This document shows, in pieces, positions 1 through 5,055 of a stretch of 6,903 bases of DNA (its first letter is position 1; each line of letters starts with the position of its first letter). The DNA is taken from contig CAMLNJ010000164.1 of assembly GCA_946481225.1 (NCBI GenBank), positions 1 through 6,903 on the forward strand, read 5' to 3'. The notes beneath the pieces were generated by a model. It did not search any database. It was not told the origin of the DNA and saw nothing but the letters and a program-made list of their open reading frames with translations. Origin of the DNA: an uncultured Verrucomicrobiota bacterium (lineage in GTDB: Bacteria; Verrucomicrobiota; Verrucomicrobiae; Opitutales; Opitutaceae). The translations under genes were made by a program, and so were the position numbers.

Positions 1-120
1 GACCTCGTCTTCGACGCCGCGCCGGGTCCGGACCCGGGCCCGGACCAGCAGGCCGGCAGCGAGGCGCCCGAACCGGAGACGGACGCGAAGGCGGACGATG
101 AAACGCCGCCTCAGTCCTGA
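1..120 (+). CDS. C-terminal end of an unidentified protein (5' truncated)
   Basis: The frame is open from the first base of the window and stops with TGA at 118-120, giving 39 residues. They begin DLVFDAAPGPDPGP and continue as an acidic, proline-rich tail (PEPETDAKADDETPPQS) that looks disordered. The frame runs in the same direction as the DNA ligase and overlaps its ATG by 23 bases. This suggests a translationally coupled pair if both starts are right. Tails of this kind are not diagnostic, so no family or function is proposed. With so little sequence the frame could also be non-coding, although its composition and its link to the ligase start favour a real gene. Confidence 0.5.
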   Translation, partial: DLVFDAAPGPDPGPDQQAGSEAPEPETDAKADDETPPQS

Positions 121-1192
121 GGAGCGGCGCCTGTGGGCGCTGGTCGCCCGCACCGTAACAGCCGCGCCGGGTCGCGACTCCGAGGCGCCGCCCGCGGCGT
201 TTTTGGAACCGATGAAGGCGCTCGGCACCGACGTCGTCCCCGACGGACGCTGGCGCTGCGAAATCAAATTCGACGGCTACCGGGCGCTGGCGGTTTTGAA
301 CGGCGGCAAGGTCGAGCTCTGGTCACGCAACCACAAGCCGCTCGACGCCGACTACCCCGAAGTCGTGGCCGCGCTCGCCCGCCTGAAGTGCCGCGATGCC
401 ATCCTCGACGGGGAAATCGTCGCGCTCGACGAGGCCGGACGCTCGCGCTTTCAGCTCCTGCAAGGCCGCGATCTCGGCGAGCGTCCGCCGCTGCGCTACT
501 ACGTTTTCGATCTTCCCCGGCTGAACGGCGAAGACATCACGGGGCTTCCGCTGGAAGAACGCCAGTCGCGCCTGGCGAAATGGCTGACGCAAAAACCACC
601 CGCGCCGCTGGAGCTTTCCCCTTGGTTCGACACGGAACCCGCCGCTCTGCTCGACGCCGCGCGGAAACAGAGGCTCGAAGGTGTCATCGCCAAACGTCCG
701 GGCTCGCTCTACGAGGCGGGCCGGCGCAGCGGCGCCTGGCTGAAGTGCAAGGTCCACGGCGAACAGGAATTCGTCATCGGAGGATTTACCCCCCCGGAAG
801 GCAGCCGGCCGTATTTCGGGGCGATCCTCATCGGCTATTTCGGCGAGGGGAAACTGCTCTACGCGGGCAAGGTCGGCACCGGCTTTGATCATGCGACGCT
901 GGCGAAGCTGCACGCGCTTTTTCTGAAGCGAAAACGCGAGGCCTGCCCTTTCGCCAATCTGCCGATGGAGCGACGCCCGCGTTTTGGCCGCGGCATGACC
1001 GCGGGAGAGATGCGCAAGGTCACGTGGCTCCGCCCCGACCTCGTGGCGCAGATCCGTTTCGCCGAATGGACCAACGACGGCGTGCTGCGGCAGCCGGTGT
1101 TCCTGGACCTGCGCAACGACAAGGCCGCGACGGAGGTGCGGCGGGAGGCGGGTCCGAGCGTGGAATCAGCCAAGAACGAATCCGGGGAATAA
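98..1192 (+). CDS. ATP-dependent DNA ligase, stand-alone LigD-type ligase domain (LigC-like)
   Basis: This 364-residue protein should seal nicks and double-strand breaks in DNA using ATP, through a lysyl-AMP intermediate, as the ligation step of bacterial NHEJ. All nucleotidyltransferase motifs are visible: motif I EIKFDGYR (55-62, adenylated Lys57), motif III around ILDGEIVALD (Glu106), motif IIIa YYVFDLPRLNG (134-144), motif IV LEGVIAKR (Glu194, Lys199) and motif V AWLKCK (Lys216, Lys218). An OB-fold domain follows from about residue 224 and ends with motif VI-like FLDLRNDK (335-342). There is no polymerase or phosphoesterase domain, and the length fits a lone ligase core. The ATG at 98 has a weak AAGG six bases upstream. 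It gives about 34 extra residues before the conserved FLEPM; a TTG at 203 is a shorter alternative. Ku and the other LigD activities lie on the opposite strand nearby, so a role with them is likely. It could instead be a backup LigC. Confidence 0.93.
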   Translation: MKRRLSPEERRLWALVARTVTAAPGRDSEAPPAAFLEPMKALGTDVVPDGRWRCEIKFDGYRALAVLNGGKVELWSRNHKPLDADYPEVVAALARLKCRDAILDGEIVALDEAGRSRFQLLQGRDLGERPPLRYYVFDLPRLNGEDITGLPLEERQSRLAKWLTQKPPAPLELSPWFDTEPAALLDAARKQRLEGVIAKRPGSLYEAGRRSGAWLKCKVHGEQEFVIGGFTPPEGSRPYFGAILIGYFGEGKLLYAGKVGTGFDHATLAKLHALFLKRKREACPFANLPMERRPRFGRGMTAGEMRKVTWLRPDLVAQIRFAEWTNDGVLRQPVFLDLRNDKAATEVRREAGPSVESAKNESGE

Positions 1193-1218
1193 AAGGAGGC
1201 CCAGAATCTCCAGCGCCC

Positions 1219-1294
1219 GGAGCAATGTTACGCTCCACCCGGCCGACACGGCCGGGGCTACACGGTGTAGCCACGGGCGTGTCGCCCGTGGGGG
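1219..1294. repeat. Compact cluster of perfect triloop hairpins forming a long imperfect palindrome
   Basis: Directly after the ligase gene lie abutting inverted repeats. GGAGC (1219-1223) pairs with GCTCC (1232-1236). CCCGGCCG (1238-1245) pairs with CGGCCGGG (1249-1256) around the triloop ACA. GGCTACA (1256-1262) pairs with TGTAGCC (1266-1272) around CGG. CCACGGGCG (1271-1279) pairs with CGCCCGTGG (1283-1291) around TGT. The same DNA also reads as one palindrome centred on 1264: 1238-1262 against 1266-1290 match at 21 of 25 positions. The DNA could therefore fold as three small hairpins or one long one. This architecture resembles REP or small non-autonomous repeat elements. Only one copy is in the window, so repeat status is inferred. 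No T-run follows, so it is not a classical intrinsic terminator, though it may still mark the end of the ligase transcript. Confidence 0.7.
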
Positions 1295-1587
1295 ACTCGC
1301 TTTCTCACTTCACTCGTAGAGCGTCAGCGATGGCCCGGCTTTCTTTCCCAGACACGCCCTAAGGCTATGTCCTCCCTTCTCAGCCAAACATGCCCTAAGC
1401 AAACTCCCGTAGTCCGACCGCGGATACTCATGCCGCTTACGCATCACAAACCCCCTCAATACGGCACAGAAAAATTACTTACATAAAAGGGAACCACGCA
1501 AGCGGGCATCCGCTTCCCCCGCGCTCTATTCGTCCCGGGCAAGTCACGCTTGCGAGCGAGGAGGGGGCCGCTACGCCCGATCACGCC
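1295..1587. other. Non-coding gap with AT-rich island and structured leader
   Basis: No convincing gene is present. The stretch includes an AT-rich island at 1470-1488 (17 of 19 bases A or T), unlike its surroundings and the likeliest place for a promoter of the gene at 1588, although no clean -35/-10 pair can be named. Two small hairpins follow: AAGCGG/CCGCTT (1500-1515, loop GCAT) and GCAAG/CTTGC (1539-1553). A GAGGAGG stretch at 1558-1564 resembles a Shine-Dalgarno sequence but lies more than 20 bases from the ATG at 1588. A 12-base near-repeat, ACACGCCCTAAG (1352-1363) and ACATGCCCTAAG (1388-1399), occurs 36 bases apart. Confidence 0.5.
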
Positions 1588-2007
1588 ATGACGCTCTCCA
1601 GTTGGATCCAACTTATGCATTCGGAAATTCAGGCGGCCCGCGCCTCCGGCATGTCGCATCTTTGGCACACCGATTTCAAAACGCAGGAGCTGGCGGAGGT
1701 CCTCCAAGACATCTCCAGACTCCGTCCGGCGGACGCAGGCTGGACGCCCGGCGACACGCCCGGGCCGCGTCCCGGCAATCCCGAGCCCGCGCGCATCTGT
1801 TTTGTCACCTGCGACCGCAAGGGACTGCGTTTCGTCGTCAAGGCGCAGTATCACTTCGCCCAGCAACGCTGGTTCTTCGACGATCCGCCCAGCGGCGCGA
1901 TCAAGATCGTGGCGTGGATGGATGCTCCCCCGCCTTTTCTCGGCGACCGTTCCCCTGACACCAAACCGACGGGCGCGGCCGAGGCCTCGGCCTTGTGCGC
2001 GAGGTGA
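1588..2007 (+). CDS. Hypothetical protein, 139 residues, convergent with the LigD Pol-PE gene
   Basis: I do not recognise the family. The N-terminal half has a helical look (SSWIQLMHSEIQAARASG, then KTQELAEVLQDISRL at about 50-64). A Pro/Gly-rich linker (about 70-90) leads to a likely beta-rich segment, ICFVTCDRKGLRFVVKAQYH (94-113), then QQRWFFDDPPSGAIKIVAWMD (about 115-135 region). The protein-like alternation of hydrophobic residues favours a real gene over the reverse-strand frames here. No signal peptide or membrane segment is seen; it is probably cytoplasmic. ATG 1588 is the first in-frame start; Met10 at 1615 is an alternative, directly after a 14-bp palindrome. The ribosome-binding site is poor. 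It lies between the two halves of a split LigD system, which hints at, but does not show, a link with end joining. The last 20 or so residues are low-complexity and overlap GC-rich palindromes. Confidence 0.72.
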   Translation: MTLSSWIQLMHSEIQAARASGMSHLWHTDFKTQELAEVLQDISRLRPADAGWTPGDTPGPRPGNPEPARICFVTCDRKGLRFVVKAQYHFAQQRWFFDDPPSGAIKIVAWMDAPPPFLGDRSPDTKPTGAAEASALCAR

Positions 2008-2034
2008 GGCCGGCCGGAGAACCGGCTCCTCACC
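2003..2034. terminator. Stem-loop across both convergent stop codons, possible two-way terminator
   Basis: GGTGAGG (2003-2009) pairs with CCTCACC (2028-2034). Above an uneven internal loop, GCCGG (2013-2017) pairs with CCGGC (2022-2026) around an AGAA loop, giving 12 base pairs in all. The TGA of the 139-residue gene (2005-2007) and the TGA of the Pol-PE gene (2030-2032 on the other strand) both lie within the lower stem. A hairpin between convergent genes suggests a shared 3' end or transcript-stabilising structure. Neither side has a T-run, so intrinsic termination is not assured. Confidence 0.5.
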
Positions 2035-3544
2035 GCCACTCGTCGCCCGTCCTGGCGATGCCCTCCATCGTTCGGCGCGAGAGAACGGAGCGATTTTCCT
2101 GAAAGGGCGTGAAAGGTTTGGCCGCCCGGCCGGACTTGGCCACGAGCCACATCGGCTTATCCTCGTCGGAGCGGATCCTGAAGAGATGCCACTCGCCTTT
2201 TAATTTCTTGCCGGCGAAGCGGAGCTTGAGATTTCCCGAGGCGTGGTCGCCGCCGAGGAGCTCGTAGGTGCCGAGGTCCCACACCATCACGGTGCCGCCG
2301 CCATACTGGCCCTTCGGTATCGTGCCCTCGAACTTCATGTAGTTCAGCGGATGGTCCTCCACCTCGATGGCGGCGTGCTTCACGCCGAGCGCCGTCGGCA
2401 GGCCCTTCGGCACCGCCCAGGATTTCAAGGTTCCGTCCATCTCGAGCCGCAGGTCGTAGTGAAGGCGCGTGGCGGCGTGTTTCTGCACCACGAAGCGCCC
2501 GGTCCCTTTCGTCGTCCGCCGCGCGGTTTTCGCCGAGGCCTTCCCGGGGGCGGGTTCGCGAGTGCGGGTGAAGTCGCGTTTCGCCTCGTAGGCCGACAGG
2601 TCCGGCGCGGGCGCGGACTCGGCGTCTTTCCCTCCGGCCGCGGCGAATGCGGCGGGAAGCTTTTGCTTCAGTTTGAGCACCGGCTCGAAGAGATCACCGA
2701 GCTTTTTCAGGCGGCGCAACGCGGCCTCGGGCGTGAAAAAGAGCTTCATCGGATCCTTCAGGCGCTTCAGCTCGTCCCAGGTGACCGGCATCGAGACGTA
2801 GGGCTGCTCGCGTTTGCCGCGCACCGAGTAGACCGCGACGGTGGTCTTGGCCTCGTGGTTCTGGCTCCAGTCGATCAGCACGCGCTTTTGGCGGCGCACC
2901 TTGGCCATGTTGCTCACGACGAGATCGGGGTGCCGTTGCTCCAGCAACTCCGCCACGCTCTTTGCGAAAGCGCGCGTGGCGTCGTAGGCGACCGGGGTGT
3001 TGAGCGGCACATGGAGCTGAAGCCCTTTCGATCCCGAGACCTTCGCGAAAGAGGCGAGCCCGAGCCCATCGGCGATCTCCTTCACGAGAAAACCCACCCG
3101 CGCGCAGTCGCGCAGATCGGCGCCCTCGCCGGGATCGAGGTCGAAGACGACATGCGTGGGCCGGCCGAGGTCGGGCGCGCGGTGGAGGAAGGGGTGAAGC
3201 TCGATCGCCGCGAGGTTGGCGCACCAGGCGAGCGTGGGCGCGTCGTCGATCACGATGTAACGCGTGACGCCTTCATGGCGGCGCCGCGGCACCTCCTGGG
3301 TCTTGATCCAATGGGGCGCGAACCTGGGCGCGTTTTTCCCGTAGAATTTCTCGCCGCCCACGCCGTCGGGATAACGTATCAGCGTCACCGGGCGTCCGCG
3401 CAGATGCGGCAGGATGAAGGGCGCGACATCGACATAGTAGCGGATGAGCTCGCCCTTGGTGAAGCCGATCTCGGGAAAAAGGACTTTGTCGAGATTCGTG
3501 AACCTGACCTCGGGCGGGGCGGAGGAGGACGAGGCGCGAAACAT
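2030..3544 (-). CDS. ligD: LigD-type NHEJ primase-polymerase plus 3'-phosphoesterase (no ligase domain)
   Basis: This 504-residue protein should process broken DNA ends for NHEJ, adding nucleotides with its polymerase and trimming 3' ends with its phosphoesterase. The archaeo-eukaryotic primase-type Pol domain spans about 14-295. It has the metal-binding FDLDP motif (Asp135, Asp137), the SGSKGLQLHVPL strand (170-181) and LIDWSQN with the third acid Asp225. A Lys/Ala/Pro-rich linker (about 300-345) leads to the PE domain (about 350-470). There FVVQKH (His356), LHYDLRLE (His362, Asp364, Arg366) and EDHPLNY (His398, Tyr402) match the known PE active site. The end, SVLSRRTMEGIARTGDEWR, is the usual boundary before a ligase domain, but a stop follows. 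The order Pol-PE is that of mycobacterial LigD without Lig. The ATG at 3544 lies 17 bases after the ku stop without a clear Shine-Dalgarno sequence, suggesting one operon with coupled translation. Confidence 0.95.
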   Translation of the reverse strand: MFRASSSSAPPEVRFTNLDKVLFPEIGFTKGELIRYYVDVAPFILPHLRGRPVTLIRYPDGVGGEKFYGKNAPRFAPHWIKTQEVPRRRHEGVTRYIVIDDAPTLAWCANLAAIELHPFLHRAPDLGRPTHVVFDLDPGEGADLRDCARVGFLVKEIADGLGLASFAKVSGSKGLQLHVPLNTPVAYDATRAFAKSVAELLEQRHPDLVVSNMAKVRRQKRVLIDWSQNHEAKTTVAVYSVRGKREQPYVSMPVTWDELKRLKDPMKLFFTPEAALRRLKKLGDLFEPVLKLKQKLPAAFAAAGGKDAESAPAPDLSAYEAKRDFTRTREPAPGKASAKTARRTTKGTGRFVVQKHAATRLHYDLRLEMDGTLKSWAVPKGLPTALGVKHAAIEVEDHPLNYMKFEGTIPKGQYGGGTVMVWDLGTYELLGGDHASGNLKLRFAGKKLKGEWHLFRIRSDEDKPMWLVAKSGRAAKPFTPFQENRSVLSRRTMEGIARTGDEWR

Positions 3545-3561
3545 GGCGAGGCAGGCTTCGG

Positions 3562-4488
3562 TCAGGCGGAGCGGGTTCGGGCTCGCGCGCGGGGCCGGGA
3601 ACGCGGCGCCGTGGCGACGGCGGCGCGCGGCGCCTTGGCCGCGCGGGCGGCTTTGCGCGGGCGCGAACCACGCTCGCCGTCCGCGTGGCTCCCGCCGTCG
3701 GCCGAGGCGCTCGCGCCCGCGTCGCGAAGGCTGCGGCGAAGGACCTCGGCGAGATCGATCTCGCGCGTGGCGGGCCGGGAGGGCCGGGCCGCCGCAGGCA
3801 GTTCCTTGCCGCCGCTCCTCACCTTGGCGTCGATGAGCTTCATCAGCGCCGAGCGGTAGTCGTCGGTGTAGCGCTCGGGGTCCCACTTCTCGGTGAGCTG
3901 GTCGACGAGAGCGCGGGCCATGGCGATCTCGCGTTTTCCCGGCTCCTTGGCGGCGGGTATCTTGATCGAGTCCGGATCGACGAGTTCGTCCGCGAAGCGC
4001 ATGATCTCGAGCACGAGCAGCTTTCCGTTGCTCTTCACCGCGGCGAGGTGCTGGCGCGTGCGAATGACGACCTTCGCGATGCCGGCCTTGTTGGTGTCGG
4101 CGAGGACGTGGCGCAGCAGCAGGTAAGCCCCCGCGCCCCCCTTCTGGGGCTCGAGGTAGTAGGGCTTGTCGAAGAAGACGGGGTTGATCTCGGCGAGATT
4201 CACGAAGTCGACGATCTCGATGGTGTCGGTCGCCTCCAAGTCGACGCGTTTGAAGTCCTCGTCCTTCAACACGACAAAACGCTCCTTCTCGTATTCGTAG
4301 CCCTTCACGATCTCGCCCCACGGCACCTCCTTTCCGTCGACGGCGGCGACGCGCTTGTAGTTGACCGGGCTGAGGTCGCTTTTGCGGAGAAGCCGGAACT
4401 TCAACTCCTCGGAACGGCTGGCCGATTGCAGGGCGACCGGAATGTTTACGAGGCCGAAGGAGATGGAGCCTTTCCAGATGGCGGGCAT
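3562..4488 (-). CDS. ku: Ku DNA end-binding protein
   Basis: This 308-residue protein is the bacterial Ku homologue. It forms a homodimeric ring that threads onto broken DNA ends and recruits LigD. It starts with the family's typical MPAIWKGSISFGLVNIPV (1-18). The beta-barrel/bridge core runs to about 225 and includes KGYEYEKERFVVL (62-74), VFFDKPYYLEPQKG (104-117) and KWDPERYTDDYRSALMKLID (201-220), all typical of Ku. The conserved LigD-recruiting C-terminal segment appears as IDLAEVLRRSL (244-254). It is followed by a low-complexity tail whose last 33 residues are over a third Arg/Lys, like the basic extensions of some actinobacterial Ku proteins that aid DNA binding. The start is well fixed by the conserved N-terminus, even though the frame stays open further upstream. 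No Shine-Dalgarno sequence precedes it. It is the first gene of a ku-ligD pair. Confidence 0.97.
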   Translation of the reverse strand: MPAIWKGSISFGLVNIPVALQSASRSEELKFRLLRKSDLSPVNYKRVAAVDGKEVPWGEIVKGYEYEKERFVVLKDEDFKRVDLEATDTIEIVDFVNLAEINPVFFDKPYYLEPQKGGAGAYLLLRHVLADTNKAGIAKVVIRTRQHLAAVKSNGKLLVLEIMRFADELVDPDSIKIPAAKEPGKREIAMARALVDQLTEKWDPERYTDDYRSALMKLIDAKVRSGGKELPAAARPSRPATREIDLAEVLRRSLRDAGASASADGGSHADGERGSRPRKAARAAKAPRAAVATAPRSRPRARARTRSA

Positions 4489-4515
4489 GTGACGGGAGGG
4501 TGGCGCGAGCGTAAC

Positions 4516-4573
4516 GGCCCCGCGACGCGCGGGCCATCGGTGGCGCAAGGGCCCGGCTTGTGGGGCCGATGGC
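4516..4573 (-). promoter_or_regulatory. Structured region upstream of ku (hairpin plus inverted repeat)
   Basis: Starting 28 bases upstream of the ku ATG, CCCGCG (4519-4524) pairs with CGCGGG (4528-4533) around the triloop ACG, extended by GG/CC across one bulged base. An 8-bp inverted repeat follows, GCCATCGG (4533-4540) with CCGATGGC (4566-4573). Its spacer can also pair GGCCC (4550-4554) with GGGCC (4563-4567). The elements share bases, so alternative folds are possible. They could be an operator or a structured leader; the sequence does not decide, and such repeats also arise by chance in GC-rich DNA. Confidence 0.35.
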
Positions 4574-4612
4574 GCGGAGGCGCACTGAACGGAGCCTAGG
4601 GGAAACCCCCAC

Positions 4613-4626
4613 GATAGGAGATAGGA
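4613..4626 (+). repeat. Tandem heptamer GATAGGA x2 in the divergent intergenic region
   Basis: GATAGGA occurs twice head to tail, followed by GAAC, between the divergent ku and 78-residue genes. It lies in the less GC-rich part of the intergenic region (about 4600-4680), where promoters in both directions are most likely. It could be a binding site or simple slippage. No credible -35/-10 pair was found on either strand. Confidence 0.35.
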
Positions 4627-4732
4627 GAACACCCCAAAATTCCTCCTGCGCTTGCAGTTACGGAACCAAACGAAGAGGCATGGAGTCGCGCTGCTTTCCA
4701 CTCCGTTCCTCAACTCGCAACCTCTATCAGCC

Positions 4733-4969
4733 ATGCCCGAAGCCCTAGCCGAATTCTTGGACGAGATCAGCCTGCACATCGAGCGCGAGATCTCAAAGGT
4801 CCCGACCCCGATCGCCAAAGCACTGCTGCGCGACGATTCCCCGTTCTCCACGGCGGAGGTGCTGCGCATCCTCGCCCACCCGGAAAAAGCCACGGACCTG
4901 CTCGACGCCAACAGCCGCTCCAACGTCTCCGCCGCCGAGACCAAATCCTCCGAGATGAGCGCAGCATGA
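4733..4969 (+). CDS. Small hypothetical protein, 78 residues, divergent from ku
   Basis: I do not recognise the family. The product starts MPEALAEFLDEISLHIERE, a probable amphipathic acidic helix. It continues ISKVPTPIAKALLRDDSPFSTAEVLRILAHPEKATDLLDAN, a Pro-containing turn and a second helical stretch, and ends in a Ser/Ala-rich polar tail. No signal peptide, membrane span or metal-binding motif is seen. The balanced composition contrasts with the Arg-rich overlapping frames, and an intrinsic terminator in the correct direction lies 86 bases after the stop. Both support a real, transcribed gene. An in-frame ATG at 4652 would add 27 residues, but these look non-coding; neither start has a Shine-Dalgarno sequence. 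It is divergent from ku and may share a control region with it. Function unknown. Confidence 0.6.
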   Translation: MPEALAEFLDEISLHIEREISKVPTPIAKALLRDDSPFSTAEVLRILAHPEKATDLLDANSRSNVSAAETKSSEMSAA

Positions 4970-4981
4970 GCCCGAAGCCGA

Positions 4982-5033
4982 GCCGAGGCGGTTCAGCCTC
5001 GGCCTTCCGAGCCGCGCGCACGCGCCGCGGCTC
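4982..5033 (+). repeat. Two tandem hairpins in the 3' flank of the 78-residue gene
   Basis: GCCGAGGC (4982-4989) pairs perfectly with GCCTCGGC (4996-5003) around the loop GGTTCA. Six bases after the first stem ends, GAGCCGCG (5009-5016) pairs perfectly with CGCGGCTC (5026-5033) around a nine-base loop. With the terminator at 5056 they make three stem-loops in a row. They may stabilise the transcript end or be remnants of a repeat element. The DNA is GC-rich, so chance cannot be dismissed for either one alone. Confidence 0.5.
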
Positions 5034-5055
5034 GCGCGAAAGCGAGACGCCGCAC

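Noticed and set aside
1238..1291. CRISPR-like or tRNA-like fold
   Set aside because: The three hairpins look cloverleaf-like at first, but there is no acceptor stem, no T-loop sequence, and no repeat-spacer periodicity.
1225..1362. Possible small gene after the ligase, with AAGGAGG at 1193-1199
   Set aside because: The ATG at 1225 is 26 bases from the Shine-Dalgarno-like site, and its 45-residue product simply translates the palindromic element (HGVATGVSPVGD). Probably a spurious frame over a repeat.
1456..1866. 136-codon minus-strand frame opposite the 139-residue gene
   Set aside because: It starts inside the better-supported plus-strand gene and runs into the gap; its composition is Arg/Gly-rich and no Shine-Dalgarno sequence or motif is seen. 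A real antisense gene cannot be fully excluded.
2243..3859. 538-codon plus-strand open frame
   Set aside because: It lies antisense to the Pol-PE and ku genes, which have clear domain motifs. The predicted product has no family features and reads as a GC-rich shadow.
3685..4599. 304-codon plus-strand open frame opposite ku
   Set aside because: It is entirely antisense to ku and its leader, with no recognisable motifs; a composition artefact.
2030..4612. 860-residue fused protein as the true LigD
   Set aside because: Residues upstream of the Met at 3544 are an out-of-frame reading of ku and have no Pol-like character; the Pol domain begins normally just after that Met.
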